From Candidatus Competibacter sp. (GTDB taxonomy: Bacteria > Pseudomonadota > Gammaproteobacteria > Competibacterales > Competibacteraceae), in NCBI GenBank assembly GCA_029624815.1, contig JARSSH010000057.1, positions 46,511 to 110,510 of the forward strand: a stretch of 64,000 nucleotides of DNA, written 5' to 3'. Each line of letters starts with the position of its first letter. Within the stretch, counting starts at the first letter, position 1. The notes beneath the pieces are model-generated. The model searched no databases and had not been told where the DNA came from. It was given only the letters and a program-made list of their open reading frames with translations. Positions 9,157-18,852 of the stretch are shown here, one piece after another. A program made the translations under genes and the position numbers.

Positions 9157-9300
9157 ATAGCCATCCCCTTCGGGTTATGGATGCCCGGATGATTCAAGCC
9201 TCCCTCACCACCAACCCCTCTCCCACGGGGAAAGGGGAGCGCGTCAGCGCGGGGTGAGGGCGCGGTGAGCGGCAACCACAATGGATCCAGGATCGCCATG
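9157..9300 (+). repeat. R1 dispersed palindromic repeat, copy 2
   Basis: About 144 bp with ends GATAGCCATCC and GGATCGCCAT in inverted relation, and the core TCCCTCACCACCAACCCCTC paired with AAAGGGGAGCGCGTC. It fills the whole gap between the trpC stop and the convergent diguanylate cyclase stop, so it may act as a bidirectional transcript-end hairpin. It is aligned block by block with the copies at 2638 and 57512. Confidence 0.75.
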
Positions 9301-9306
9301 GCGCCC

Positions 9307-12300
9307 TTACAGTTCCACCTCCACCCGGTTGCGCCCCGCATTCTTGGCGCGGTACAGGGCGTGGTCGGCTCGGCTCAAGATCGAGTCGGTCCGGGTGTCG
9401 GCCGGCGCGAACAGCGTGATGCCGATACTGACGGTGAAGCCGATCTTGCCGGTCTCGGCCGCGGCCGGCGATTCCGCCACCTGCTTGCGCAGTCGCTCGG
9501 CCAGTTGCCGCGCGCCCTCTTCATCGGTGCCGGGCAGCAGCGCGCCGAACTCCTCGCCGCCCAAGCGACCGATGCGATCGATCTTGCGCAGCGCCTGCCG
9601 CGCGAGCGCGGCGAAATGCCGCAGCACGGCGTCGCCCGCCGCGTGACCGTGCTGGTCGTTCACCTGCTTGAAATGATCCAGATCCACCATCAACAGCGCC
9701 ACGGGCTTGGCGTAACGCTTGAACCGCTCCAACTCCAAGCCAAACTGCTCCAGGAACTGGCGGCGGTTGGCCAAACCGGTGAGCGGATCGGTGGTGGCCA
9801 AATGGCGCAACTTGCGCTCCTGCGCCGTGCGCTCGGTGATGTCGTGAATGATCGAAAACAGGATCGGCCGCGACCGCAGCAGGATCGGGGACGAATGGAC
9901 CTCCACCACTCGAATGGCGCCGTTGGCCAAGCGGTGCTGGAAAACCAGGCAGTTACGCCGGATTTGCAGCGCCCGTTGCCGCTGTAGCGCCACCTCCCCA
10001 GGCGGGAGGGTGTTGATGTCCTGAATCGCCATCGCGCGAAGCCGCCAGACCGAATAGCCGTAATAACGCGCGGCGGCCTGGTTGGCATCGAGAATTTGCC
10101 CGGACGCCGGGTCGATCAGCAGCATGACCGCGTCGTGCCTTTCGAACATTTGATGGAAGCACTCCTCGCTGTCCCGCAATTCGGCCGTGCGCTCCCGCAC
10201 CTCGCGCTCCAACACCGCCTGACGGTTGCGCAACACGCCGACAAAGGCCGTGAACACCCCGACCAGCAGCAACCCCGCCAAGCCGACCAGCCCACCGGCG
10301 CGCGGCGGATGCGCGGCGTGGAAGGCCGGCGTGGCCTGAATCAGGAGCGCATAGGTGTGACCGAAGCGAAACAGGGGATAGAGGGCTTGGAAAGCGCGGG
10401 CATCGAGCCCCACGGCGCCGACGGCGGCTTCGCCGCCGAACTCGGGCGGGTATGCCGCCAGTGCTTCTGGCCCGTCGCCGGAGGTCAGGTCCAGCAACCG
10501 GATCGCGATCTCGTCCGCCACGTTGGCCTCGGCCGGCGCGGCCTCGCTGAGCATGGACTGCAAGCGCAAAACGCCCACGGCGAAACCGCGCGGCCAGCCG
10601 GTCGGCCGGTCGGCGTTCAAGTTCCCCTGACGGGTCTCGCCCGGCGCGAACGACGGTTGCGCCACCAGCACCCGATACGGCCGGCCGCCCTTTTGGGCCA
10701 GGCCGAGCGGGGCGGTGGCGGTGATCAGGCCGTCGCGGGCCGCCGCCGTCAGGGCGGCGGCTTGCGACGGTTCGGAACCCAGATCGAACCCCAGGACCGC
10801 CTGGTTGCCGACCAGCGGTTCCGCGAAATAGACCGGGTAATAATCCGCGCGGTCCCCGGCGGGAATCTGCCCACCGACGGCATCGTGTTGCCAGATGGTG
10901 AAGTCGCCCAAGCCATCGCGACGCGCCTCGGTTTGCACCGCCTCCCTATCCGCCGCCGGTACCCACGGAACCCATTGGTAGGATTGGATCGCGCTGGATT
11001 GCAGCATGGGCGCGACGAACGTGCGGAACTCCTCGCGATCCACCCGCTGACTGGCTTGGAAAAACCGGACCAGCGCTTCCAGGTTGGCGCGGATGTCCTG
11101 GAAACCGTCGCGAATATTGGCGACGCGCGTGTCGGCCAGACGGCGAAAGATAATCCGATGCTCGCGGCCTTCGGCCTCGACGCTGAGCGCCGTGAGCGCC
11201 GCCGCCAGCAGCAATCCCCAAGCGCCGACCAGCGCGGTTTCCAGATGGCGCCAGCGCGCGCGCCGCGTGTCCGGCAAGCGGTTGCGCCATTCGATCGCGT
11301 TGATCCCCGCCAGAAACGCCAGCAGCAAAACCAGGTTGCCGGCGATGACCGGCAGACGGCCGGCGGCGATGCGGGCGTTCCATGTCTCGGCCAGGACATC
11401 CAGCCCGACCAGCATTAACACTTCGCCGGAGCGGGGATCGAGCACCGGCGCCAGCGCCGAAACGAAGTTGCCGTAGGAATCGGCCGCCGGTCCGACCACA
11501 ACCGGGCGGCCGGTTCGGAATACTTCGAAACCGACGGAATGGGGAGCGTCGTAAACCGTGCCCGGCGGCGAGGCCATTGGGTCGTCCTCGGCGTAACTTT
11601 CCGGCCCGAACACCAGGGAGCCCCGGCGCAAGCCCATGCTGTAGATGCCGCGCACCGGGTAAATTTGCCGGTAGGCGATCATTTGCTGGCGGATGCGTTC
11701 GAAGATCGGCGCGCTCCGGTCGGCCGCCGTAAAGGTGAGCGCCTTGGCGTACTCAGGCTGGATGGTCTTGGCGATTTCCACCGCCTGCTCCAGCAAGCGC
11801 CGGCGGTTTTCGGCGTCGAGACCCTCGCCCTGCCAGGCAACGACGATGCCGCCCAAGCCGCCCAGCAGCACGAATCCGGCCGGATGCCACCAGCGCCGCA
11901 CCGATCCGTCGTCGGACCGCGGCTCGGATTCCCGACCCAATCGGTGGAGCCACACGCCGGTCATGGCGCCCAAGGCGCAAGCCATGCGCAACGCCTGGAC
12001 GGGGAAGCCGGCGACGGCCAGGAAGCGGTCCTGATTGAGCCAGGAGGCCGGGAAAAATGGAGCTTCGGGCGGCGCCAGGCCGACGGTGACCCCATAAACC
12101 AGCAACGAACCGGCCGCCAGCCGCAATCCAAGGCGCTGTCCTTCCAACTCCAGCCGGGAAGCCCGCCACAACGCCACGGCGGCCAGCACGCCGCCCGGCA
12201 GACCGAATGCGTAACGGCAGGCGGCGTTGAAGCCGTTGGCGTCGCTGCTCAGCGCGCCCAGCGCGGCCACCAGCGCCAGCGCCAGCCACCCGCGCCAACC

Positions 12301-12591
12301 GAACACGCCGCCCTCGGCCGAACCGCCGCGCCGGCCGAATTCGACCAGCGGCAGGTACGACGCCGCCAGCACCGCCACCCGCGCACTCCGAAACGCCGGC
12401 CAATCCGCCCAGCTCAGCGCCGCCAGCAAATCCAGCCATTCGTTCAGGCCGTGCAGAAACCCGAATGCCGCCAACCACCGCCACGGCAAGGTATTTCGGT
12501 TGCCGGGCATGGCGGCCATGCTCCCCAGCAGCACGAACGACAAGCCGTAGAGGAAGAAGACGTAATCCAGGTTGGCGGAAAAAATAGTCAT
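9307..12591 (-). CDS. membrane diguanylate cyclase: N-terminal 7TM region, CHASE, PAS, GGDEF
   Basis: 1094 residues. GGDEF proteins make cyclic di-GMP from two GTP. From the N-terminus I see about seven hydrophobic segments (to ~residue 235), an extracytoplasmic region resembling a Cache-type sensor (~245-415), a membrane pass, a CHASE domain (~490-690, with VPWVPAADR), a membrane segment, a PAS domain (~800-915) and a GGDEF domain (~930-1094). The active site reads RLGGEEFGALLPG (GGEEF is an active variant), with DPLTGLANRR and DLDHFKQVND. No EAL domain. The start ATG at 12591 has GGAAG 5 nt upstream, which I prefer to a start 57 nt further out. Ligand unknown; no operon partner. Confidence 0.93.
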   Translation of the reverse strand: MTIFSANLDYVFFLYGLSFVLLGSMAAMPGNRNTLPWRWLAAFGFLHGLNEWLDLLAALSWADWPAFRSARVAVLAASYLPLVEFGRRGGSAEGGVFGWRGWLALALVAALGALSSDANGFNAACRYAFGLPGGVLAAVALWRASRLELEGQRLGLRLAAGSLLVYGVTVGLAPPEAPFFPASWLNQDRFLAVAGFPVQALRMACALGAMTGVWLHRLGRESEPRSDDGSVRRWWHPAGFVLLGGLGGIVVAWQGEGLDAENRRRLLEQAVEIAKTIQPEYAKALTFTAADRSAPIFERIRQQMIAYRQIYPVRGIYSMGLRRGSLVFGPESYAEDDPMASPPGTVYDAPHSVGFEVFRTGRPVVVGPAADSYGNFVSALAPVLDPRSGEVLMLVGLDVLAETWNARIAAGRLPVIAGNLVLLLAFLAGINAIEWRNRLPDTRRARWRHLETALVGAWGLLLAAALTALSVEAEGREHRIIFRRLADTRVANIRDGFQDIRANLEALVRFFQASQRVDREEFRTFVAPMLQSSAIQSYQWVPWVPAADREAVQTEARRDGLGDFTIWQHDAVGGQIPAGDRADYYPVYFAEPLVGNQAVLGFDLGSEPSQAAALTAAARDGLITATAPLGLAQKGGRPYRVLVAQPSFAPGETRQGNLNADRPTGWPRGFAVGVLRLQSMLSEAAPAEANVADEIAIRLLDLTSGDGPEALAAYPPEFGGEAAVGAVGLDARAFQALYPLFRFGHTYALLIQATPAFHAAHPPRAGGLVGLAGLLLVGVFTAFVGVLRNRQAVLEREVRERTAELRDSEECFHQMFERHDAVMLLIDPASGQILDANQAAARYYGYSVWRLRAMAIQDINTLPPGEVALQRQRALQIRRNCLVFQHRLANGAIRVVEVHSSPILLRSRPILFSIIHDITERTAQERKLRHLATTDPLTGLANRRQFLEQFGLELERFKRYAKPVALLMVDLDHFKQVNDQHGHAAGDAVLRHFAALARQALRKIDRIGRLGGEEFGALLPGTDEEGARQLAERLRKQVAESPAAAETGKIGFTVSIGITLFAPADTRTDSILSRADHALYRAKNAGRNRVEVEL

Positions 12592-12900
12592 CGGTTCTTC
12601 CCGAGATCCTCTGCCCGGAATTTTTCTGCTTTGCCATGACACCCGCACGGATGGAATCGGCCAGCCGCGCGACTCCGGTCAAGGACGACTGGATGAGCGG
12701 CTTGCCAGCCCGCAACCGAGCCCCGCAATCTCTCCCGCGATGGAGGAGGATCGGAGCGCAAGATCGACTCGACTGCGCTATTCGAATGCGGAATGAAAAA
12801 AACATCGACCCATTCTGAGTGTATCACTATGCCGCAGTGCAGCAAAACATATCCCGCGGTCGCGGGTCCGGTTGCCGGGCGATCCGGCGCGGCGGGTCTT
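12592..12900. other. gap before R2 copy B, no gene recognised
   Basis: GC-rich sequence upstream of the diguanylate cyclase start. Short open frames on both strands lack ribosome-binding sites and recognisable domains. The stretch 12790-12850 is AT-richer (gaatgaaaaaaacatcg) and could hold the promoter of the minus-strand cyclase gene, but no convincing -35/-10 pair was found. Confidence 0.4.
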
Positions 12901-13051
12901 ATACCAATTCCCGGTAAGTTTTATATTTCCCGCGTAGGGCGGGTTAGCGCAGCGTAACCCGCCGAAGTCACAATCAAATCGGCGGGTTACGGGCCGACGC
13001 CCTAACCCGCCCTACCCCTCTGAATCATAAAATCCATTGAGAAACGGTATT
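12901..13051 (-). repeat. R2 dispersed repeat, copy B (inverted relative to copy A)
   Basis: Reverse complement of 1323-1472 with a single difference noted (CAATGGATT against CAATAGATT). Its right end abuts the histidine kinase gene: the TAA stop of that gene (13050-13052) lies at the element border, so the element or its target site supplies or touches the stop codon. High identity between copies 11.5 kb apart implies recent spread or homogenisation. Confidence 0.8.
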
Positions 13052-15530
13052 AAAGCGGTAGTTCCAGATAGAAGGTCGCGCCCCGACCCGGCGCGCTCTC
13101 GGCCCAGATCCGCCCCCCCATCCGCTGCATCGCCTTGCGCGCCAACGCCAGACCGATCCCGGTGCCCGGATAGTCCTCCACCCGATGCAGCCGCTGGAAA
13201 ATCTCGAAGATCCGGTCGTGAAACTTCATGTCGAAGCCGATGCCGTGGTCGCGAACCCACAACACCACCCGCTCCCCCGCGGTCCGGCCGCCGATCTCGA
13301 CCACCGGCGGCGGGGAGTCGGCGCTAAACTTCAGGGCGTTCTCCAACAGGTTGCGCAGCACGATCGCCAGTCCGTCCGGGTCGGCGCGCGGCGCAATCGG
13401 CGGGAGATCGAGCCGTAACTCGGCCCGGCGATGCTGGATGTTTTCGCTCTGCTCGGCCAGCACGCCCTGAACCAGCGTGACCAGATCCACCGTCGTGCTG
13501 TTCAGCTTGCGGCGCTCCATGCGCGAGTACGCCAGCAAATCCTCGATCAGTGCGTCCATCCTGCGCGCGCCGAGGCGGATATTGCCGATGAAGGTTCGCC
13601 CGTCCTCGTCCAGCTTGTCGCCGTAGTCCTCCTCCAACAGCCGGCTATAGCCGTCGATGCCGCGCAGCGGCGCCTTCAGGTCGTGCGAGACCGAATAGGC
13701 GAAGGTCTCCAGCTCCCGATTGGCGGCGCTCAGTTGAGCGGTGCGTTCCCGCACCCGGTTTTCCAATTCGGCGTTGAGGCCGCGAATTTGATCCTCGGTC
13801 TGCTTGCGCTCGGTGATGTCGGCGGCCATGCTGCTGACGGCCCGTCGCCCGTCGGGCAGCCGTCCCAGCGGCGCGCTGCTGAACTTCCAGACGCGGTGCG
13901 AGCCGTCCTTGCAGGCGATCGTGAACTCGCCCTCGTCCACCCGCCGTTCCAGGGCGTAGAGCTTGTCGATGCCTTCCCGCACCTGCGTCTGGCGCACGCC
14001 GTAGGCCCGCTCGGTCCAGTCGGCGATGGTGGGCATCTCGGCGGGCGCATAGCCGGTGATCTCGGTCCAGGTTCGGCTGATGACCAGCATCTCCCCGTCC
14101 TCGGCGTGGATCGCAACCGGAAACGGCGCTTCCTCCACCGCCCGGCGAAAACGCTCCTCGCTGGCGCGCAGGATGTCATCGGCCCGTTTGCGTTCGGTGA
14201 TATCCATTACGAAACCATGCCAAAGCGTGCCGCCGTCGGGCAGGCGCTCGGGCACGGAACGCCCCTCGACCCAGATTTCTCCCTTGACGGGGTGCAGGAC
14301 ACGGAATTCATCGTGCCACGGCGTCATGGTCCGGGCCGACTCGGCGATGAGCCCATTGAAATGGCCGAGATCGTCCGGATGGACCATGGCCAAAAGAGGC
14401 GCCGCGTTCCGCGCCAATTGCTCCGGCGTCAGCCCATAGAGATCCTGAATGGCTGGACTGGCATAGGGAAAACAGGCGGAACCATCCGGCCCCAGCCGGA
14501 AGGAACAGACCACGCCAGGCACCGAAGCGGTGATTTTGGCCATCTGCTCCTGCAATCCGACCCGCTCTTGCAGCGTCGCTTCCGCCCGCTTGCGTTCGGC
14601 GATGTCCTGACAGAAGGCGATGAACCGTTCCTCGCTCAATCGCACCGCATCGACCGACATCCAAACCGGCGAACCGTCCTTCCGACGCAGCGGCATCTCG
14701 CCGCTGGCGTTGCCCCGTTCCACCACGGTGGCGAAATGCCGCTGGCCCGCCTCCAGCGATTCCGGCATCAGCGCGTCCGGAATCGACAAATCAAGGAGTT
14801 CGGCTTCGGTATAGCCCAGCATCCGGGCGGCGGCCGGATTGACCTCGACATAATGGCCGGCGCGATCCGCGATGAATATTCCCAACGGCGCGCGTTCGAC
14901 ATAGCAGCGAAACTTTTCCTCGCTTGCCTTGAGCGCCGCCGCCGCCTCCCGCCGCTCGATCTGGCGAGACAGCAGCATACCCAGCAACACCGTCGCCATC
15001 GGGTACACCAGCAGCACCGGCAGGCCGACCTTGCCCAACACCTCCAGCATGATCGGTTTGGGCAAGAGCACTATGCACAGCAGCATGGCGACGTGCACCG
15101 CCACGCCGAACAGGTACAATTCCGGCCAATCCAGCTTCTTGCGCGGCCCGCCCCGTCCATACCGCCAGGCCACGCCCAAACCGGCGGTGACGGCGATCAC
15201 CGTCACCCCCATCCCAACGCCATCCCCGCCTTGATAAACCCGAAACAGACCGCTCATGACGACGGCCACGCCGGTGGCCAACGGTCCGAAAAACAGGCCG
15301 GACACGCTCAGCAGCACCGAACGGGTGTCGAAGATGACGCCAGGCGCCAGCGCCCAGGAACCCGCCATCAAAGCCACGCCGATCGCACCGACCGTCACGC
15401 CGACCAGCACCTGTTTTTTCAAGCCGGCATCCGGTCGGTCCGAATCCGCGGTTGTGGCGTCGTACACGACGCCCAGCGCCAGTAGCAGGGCGGCGTTGTT
15501 GATCAACCCAATGAGCGCCTCGTGATTCAT
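13050..15530 (-). CDS. multi-PAS sensor histidine kinase with 5TM LytS-like sensor
   Basis: 826 residues. It should autophosphorylate on histidine in response to a signal at the inner membrane. Order: a five- to six-helix 5TMR-LYT-like region with RSVLLSVSGLFFGPLATG (residues ~1-190), three PAS/PAC units (~205-320, ~330-450, ~455-575), a coiled coil, HisKA with the H-box FAYSVSHDLKAPLRG, and HATPase_c with N-box LLENALKFS, G1 DHGIGFD and G2 GTGIGLALARK. Start ATG at 15530 has GGAGAG upstream. No receiver or response regulator gene adjoins it, so it is an orphan kinase. The last codon and stop meet repeat R2. Confidence 0.94.
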   Translation of the reverse strand: MNHEALIGLINNAALLLALGVVYDATTADSDRPDAGLKKQVLVGVTVGAIGVALMAGSWALAPGVIFDTRSVLLSVSGLFFGPLATGVAVVMSGLFRVYQGGDGVGMGVTVIAVTAGLGVAWRYGRGGPRKKLDWPELYLFGVAVHVAMLLCIVLLPKPIMLEVLGKVGLPVLLVYPMATVLLGMLLSRQIERREAAAALKASEEKFRCYVERAPLGIFIADRAGHYVEVNPAAARMLGYTEAELLDLSIPDALMPESLEAGQRHFATVVERGNASGEMPLRRKDGSPVWMSVDAVRLSEERFIAFCQDIAERKRAEATLQERVGLQEQMAKITASVPGVVCSFRLGPDGSACFPYASPAIQDLYGLTPEQLARNAAPLLAMVHPDDLGHFNGLIAESARTMTPWHDEFRVLHPVKGEIWVEGRSVPERLPDGGTLWHGFVMDITERKRADDILRASEERFRRAVEEAPFPVAIHAEDGEMLVISRTWTEITGYAPAEMPTIADWTERAYGVRQTQVREGIDKLYALERRVDEGEFTIACKDGSHRVWKFSSAPLGRLPDGRRAVSSMAADITERKQTEDQIRGLNAELENRVRERTAQLSAANRELETFAYSVSHDLKAPLRGIDGYSRLLEEDYGDKLDEDGRTFIGNIRLGARRMDALIEDLLAYSRMERRKLNSTTVDLVTLVQGVLAEQSENIQHRRAELRLDLPPIAPRADPDGLAIVLRNLLENALKFSADSPPPVVEIGGRTAGERVVLWVRDHGIGFDMKFHDRIFEIFQRLHRVEDYPGTGIGLALARKAMQRMGGRIWAESAPGRGATFYLELPL

Positions 15531-15644
15531 GGCTCTCCTCCCTTCCAGTCCAGGCGCTCCGACGGACGCCACCCGAGATGTTTCGATAGTCGCGGATGCA
15601 GGGGTACGACGATGTGGAGACCACGAGGGATAACGCGCTCCCTC

Positions 15645-15779
15645 CTACATACACAGTTTCCAGGCGGCAAAGAACACCAGCATCATGTCGGGACCGCGAT
15701 AGGCGAGGAACGCCAGCAGCGCGGCCAACGCCATCAGGCCAATCGCGAGCGCGCTGGAAAAGGACAGCGGCTTGCGCAT
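15645..15779 (-). CDS. small single-pass membrane protein, 44 aa
   Basis: Begins 5 nt after the stop of the MFS transporter gene on the same strand. It starts MRKPLSFSSALAIG, has a hydrophobic run (LAIGLMALAALLAFLAY) of about 20 residues, then a short tail ending AAWKLCM. The tight spacing suggests translational coupling and a possible role as an accessory peptide of the transporter. I do not recognise a family, and no clear Shine-Dalgarno is present. Confidence 0.42.
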   Translation of the reverse strand: MRKPLSFSSALAIGLMALAALLAFLAYRGPDMMLVFFAAWKLCM

Positions 15780-15784
15780 CGCCG

Positions 15785-16996
15785 TCAGGCCGTCGCGGCA
15801 GCCGGACGCACCGCCTGTTCGCGGATCGGCCAGTTGAGCAGGGCGGCGGCGAGGCTCAAGCCGATGGCGATGATCCAGACCGCCCGGTAGGAACCGGTCG
15901 CATCGTACAGATAGCCGCCGAGCCAGCCGCCGAGAAACGCACCGATCTGATGGAACAGGAACACGATGCCGCCGAGCATCGACATATTCCCGACTCCGAA
16001 CACCGTCGCCACCGTGCCGTTGGTCAGCGGCACGGTGCTCAGCCACAGCAGACCCATCACCATGCCGAAGGCATAGGCGCTCCAGGCCGTGACCGGCAGC
16101 AGGATAAACGCGGCGATCACCACCGCCCGCGCCAGATAGATCCCGGTCAGCAGCATCGGTTTGCGGAATTTGCCGCCGCCCAGTCCAGCCAGGTAAGACC
16201 CGAAGATATTGAACAACCCGATCAGGGCGAGCACGGTGGTGCCCACCAGCGGGGACAGGCCCCGATCCATCAGAAAGGCGGGAATGTGGGTGGCGATGAA
16301 CACCACCTGGAAACCGCACACGAAAAAGCCCAGCGACAGCAGCCAGAACCCCCGGTGGGTGAACGCCTCGGCCAGAATCGCCCGCAACGGCCGCGCCTCC
16401 CGCGCGGCGGGATTCGCCGCCGGACGTTCGAACAGCGCGGCCGACAATGGCCCCATGCCGATCCCCAGCACACCCAGCACGACCAGCGCCGCCGCCCAGC
16501 CGAAACTTCCGATCAACCATTGACTGCCCGGTAGCAGCACGAACTGCCCGAGGGAACCGACCGCCATCGCGATGCCCATGGCCAGACTGCGCCGTTCCGG
16601 CGGCACCGCCCGGCTGACCGCGCCGAACACCACCGGAAAGGTGGTGCCGCTCAGGCCGAGTCCGATCAGCACTCCCGCGCTCAACGCCAAGCCGAAGGTC
16701 GAAGCGGACTGGGCCATCAACAGCAAACCGGCCACGTACAGCAGGGTTCCGCCCAAAATCGCCCAACCGGCGCCGAAACGGTCGGCCAGCCGGCCGGCAA
16801 ATGGTTGGGCGAGCCCCCAGACCAGATTCTGCAAGGCGACGGCGAAGGCAAAGACTTCCCGACCCCAACCGTTGTCCAGACTCATCGGTTGCAGGAACAA
16901 GCCGAAGGTATGGCGGATGCCCAGCGAAACCGCCAGGATCAACGCCCCGCACCACAAGATGACCGCCGGGGTTCGCCAGTTCTCGATCTTCATCAT
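15785..16996 (-). CDS. major facilitator superfamily transporter (OxlT/YbfB-like)
   Basis: 403 residues with about twelve membrane segments. Proton-driven or exchange transporter of the inner membrane. Features: GIRHTFGLFLQPMSLDNGWGRE near the N-terminus (split here as GIRHTFGLF and LDNGWGRE), the loop 2-3 motif GRLADRFGAG, and a central loop with RPAANPAAREARP. The pattern resembles the oxalate/formate-monocarboxylate MFS group, but the substrate is not determinable. ATG at 16996 has AGGAGG 8 nt upstream; an adjacent ATG at 16993 is possible. Downstream lies a coupled 44-aa membrane peptide. Confidence 0.88.
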   Translation of the reverse strand: MMKIENWRTPAVILWCGALILAVSLGIRHTFGLFLQPMSLDNGWGREVFAFAVALQNLVWGLAQPFAGRLADRFGAGWAILGGTLLYVAGLLLMAQSASTFGLALSAGVLIGLGLSGTTFPVVFGAVSRAVPPERRSLAMGIAMAVGSLGQFVLLPGSQWLIGSFGWAAALVVLGVLGIGMGPLSAALFERPAANPAAREARPLRAILAEAFTHRGFWLLSLGFFVCGFQVVFIATHIPAFLMDRGLSPLVGTTVLALIGLFNIFGSYLAGLGGGKFRKPMLLTGIYLARAVVIAAFILLPVTAWSAYAFGMVMGLLWLSTVPLTNGTVATVFGVGNMSMLGGIVFLFHQIGAFLGGWLGGYLYDATGSYRAVWIIAIGLSLAAALLNWPIREQAVRPAAATA

Positions 16997-17062
16997 TCGC
17001 CACGCCTCCTGAATCCGTGACCGCCGGACGCCCGCCGACGACCGCAACGGGAATGGTCGGAC

Positions 17063-18082
17063 TTAGCCCACTCCGGCGCCTCTGGCCTGTAAATCGGCGT
17101 GATAGGACGAGCGCACCAGCGGCGCGGACGCGACATGGGTAAATCCCATGGCCTCGCCCAGCTCGCGCAGGTGCTCGAACTCCTCCGGCGGCGCGTAGCG
17201 TTCCACCGGCAAATGATGGGCGCTGGGCTGGAGATACTGGCCGAGGGTCAGCATCTCCACGCGATGAGCGCGCAAGTCGCGCATGACCTGCTCGATCTCC
17301 TCCGTCGTCTCGCCCAAACCCAGCATCAACCCCGATTTGGTCGGGATATGCGGGTGCCGTTCCTTGAAACGCTGAAGCAGGATCAACGAATACTGGTAGT
17401 CGGCGCCGGGCCGGGCCTGCCGGTACAGGCGCGGCACGGTTTCCAGATTGTGGTTGAACACGTCCGGCGGCTCCCGCTCCAGGATCTCCAAGGCCACGTC
17501 CATCCGGCCGCGAAAATCGGGCGTCAGAATTTCGATGACGATGTCCGGCCAGGCGGCGCGCATCGCCCGGATGCACTCGGCGAAGTGCGCCGCGCCGCCG
17601 TCGCGCAGATCGTCGCGGTCCACCGAGGTGACGACCACATACTTCAGCGCCATCGCCGCGACGGTGCGCGCCAAGTTCTTCGGCTCCTGGGGATCGAGCG
17701 GGTTGGGCCGGCCGTGACCCACGTCGCAGAACGGGCAGCGGCGGGTGCAGATGTCGCCCATGATCATGAAAGTGGCGGTGCCGTGGCCGAAGCATTCGCC
17801 CAGATTGGGGCAACTGGCCTCCTCGCAGACCGTGTGCAAGCGATTCTCCCGCAAGATGCGCTTCAGCCGTTGCACCTCCGGCGTGCCGGGGAACGGGGCG
17901 CGAATCCAGGCCGGCTTGCGCAAACGCTGGCCGGGATCGCTGGGCGCGATCTTGACCGGAATACGGGCGACCTTGTCCGCGCCCCGCAGTTTTTCGCCCT
18001 GGCGCGGCACGGTCCTAGCCGTGGGCTGGGCGGCAACAGCCGGGGCAAGAGCGGTTTCGTCGGGGGCGGTGCGTTCGGACAT
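17063..18082 (-). CDS. lipA: lipoyl synthase (radical SAM)
   Basis: 339 residues. It inserts two sulfurs into octanoyl groups on lipoyl domains. The auxiliary cluster cysteines are in [12 protein letters not shown], the radical SAM motif is CTRRCPFC (CxxxCxxC), and the C-terminal RSSYHAD supplies the serine ligand of the auxiliary cluster. The first ~45 residues are a low-complexity Ala/Pro/Thr extension. It follows lipB on the same strand, about 100 nt apart, as expected for a lipoate assembly pair. Confidence 0.97.
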   Translation of the reverse strand: MSERTAPDETALAPAVAAQPTARTVPRQGEKLRGADKVARIPVKIAPSDPGQRLRKPAWIRAPFPGTPEVQRLKRILRENRLHTVCEEASCPNLGECFGHGTATFMIMGDICTRRCPFCDVGHGRPNPLDPQEPKNLARTVAAMALKYVVVTSVDRDDLRDGGAAHFAECIRAMRAAWPDIVIEILTPDFRGRMDVALEILEREPPDVFNHNLETVPRLYRQARPGADYQYSLILLQRFKERHPHIPTKSGLMLGLGETTEEIEQVMRDLRAHRVEMLTLGQYLQPSAHHLPVERYAPPEEFEHLRELGEAMGFTHVASAPLVRSSYHADLQARGAGVG

Positions 18083-18181
18083 GGCCTGTTCCTGGAGGGA
18101 TGGAGGACGAATTGTTGAGAGTTTGACTCAACATTATGCCGCGGGTTGCCCGGCAAATCCCGATTCGGAAATGCCCGACGT

Positions 18182-18844
18182 TCAGGGCAAACCATCGACC
18201 CGCGTGAAGGTGGCGTAGCCCAGATGGCGGCCCAGGTCCGCCAGCAATTCGGCGGCGGCGGTCTCGGGGGTCAGATCGAGACCCAGATCGCGCAACTGGG
18301 TCACCCGCAGGCCGGGGTAACCGCAGGGGTTGATGCGGGAGAAGGGCTCCAGATCCATGGCCACGTTGAGACTCAGGCCATGGTAGGAGCGGCCCTGACG
18401 CAGGCGCAGGCCCAGCGAGGCCACCTTGGCGTCCCCCACGTAGACGCCCGGCGCGTCGGGCCGGGCGCGGCCGGCGATGCCGTGAGCGGCCAGCAGATCG
18501 ATCACCGAGCGCTCCAGCACCGTCACCAAGCCGCGCACGCTCAAGCCCAATCGCCGCACGTCCAGCAGGCAATACACCACCACCTGACCGGGACCGTGGT
18601 AAGTCACCTGACCGCCGCGATCCACTTGCACGACCGGGATGTCTCCCGGCGCCAGCAGGTGTTCGGCCTTGCCGGCCAGCCCCTGCGTAAAGACCGGCGG
18701 ATGTTCGACCCACCACAGTTCGTCCGGTGTGGCTGCGTCGCGGGCTTCGGTAAAGGTCCGCATGGCGGCGAACACCGGTTGGTAGTCGCGGAGCCCCAAG
18801 CCGCGGAACAACAGGGGTTCGCAACGGGAGACGGGCGTCGCCAT
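18182..18844 (-). CDS. lipB: octanoyltransferase (LipB)
   Basis: About 220 residues. It moves octanoate from acyl carrier protein to lipoyl domains, giving the substrate of LipA. The family signature is [18 protein letters not shown]. Further matches: [20 protein letters not shown] with the conserved catalytic-lysine region [17 protein letters not shown] and the C-terminal helical tail. Start uncertain: ATG at 18844 used here; a GTG at 18856 overlapping the ybeD stop (GTGA) would add four residues and suggests translational coupling. Neither has a strong ribosome-binding site. Confidence 0.95.
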   Translation of the reverse strand: MATPVSRCEPLLFRGLGLRDYQPVFAAMRTFTEARDAATPDELWWVEHPPVFTQGLAGKAEHLLAPGDIPVVQVDRGGQVTYHGPGQVVVYCLLDVRRLGLSVRGLVTVLERSVIDLLAAHGIAGRARPDAPGVYVGDAKVASLGLRLRQGRSYHGLSLNVAMDLEPFSRINPCGYPGLRVTQLRDLGLDLTPETAAAELLADLGRHLGYATFTRVDGLP

Positions 18845-18852
18845 GCCCGTGG

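Noticed and set aside
15645..17813. 722-codon minus-strand frame across the MFS and lipA genes
   Set aside because: Most of it is a shadow of the MFS and LipA frames; only its last 44 codons (15645-15779) look like a separate gene.
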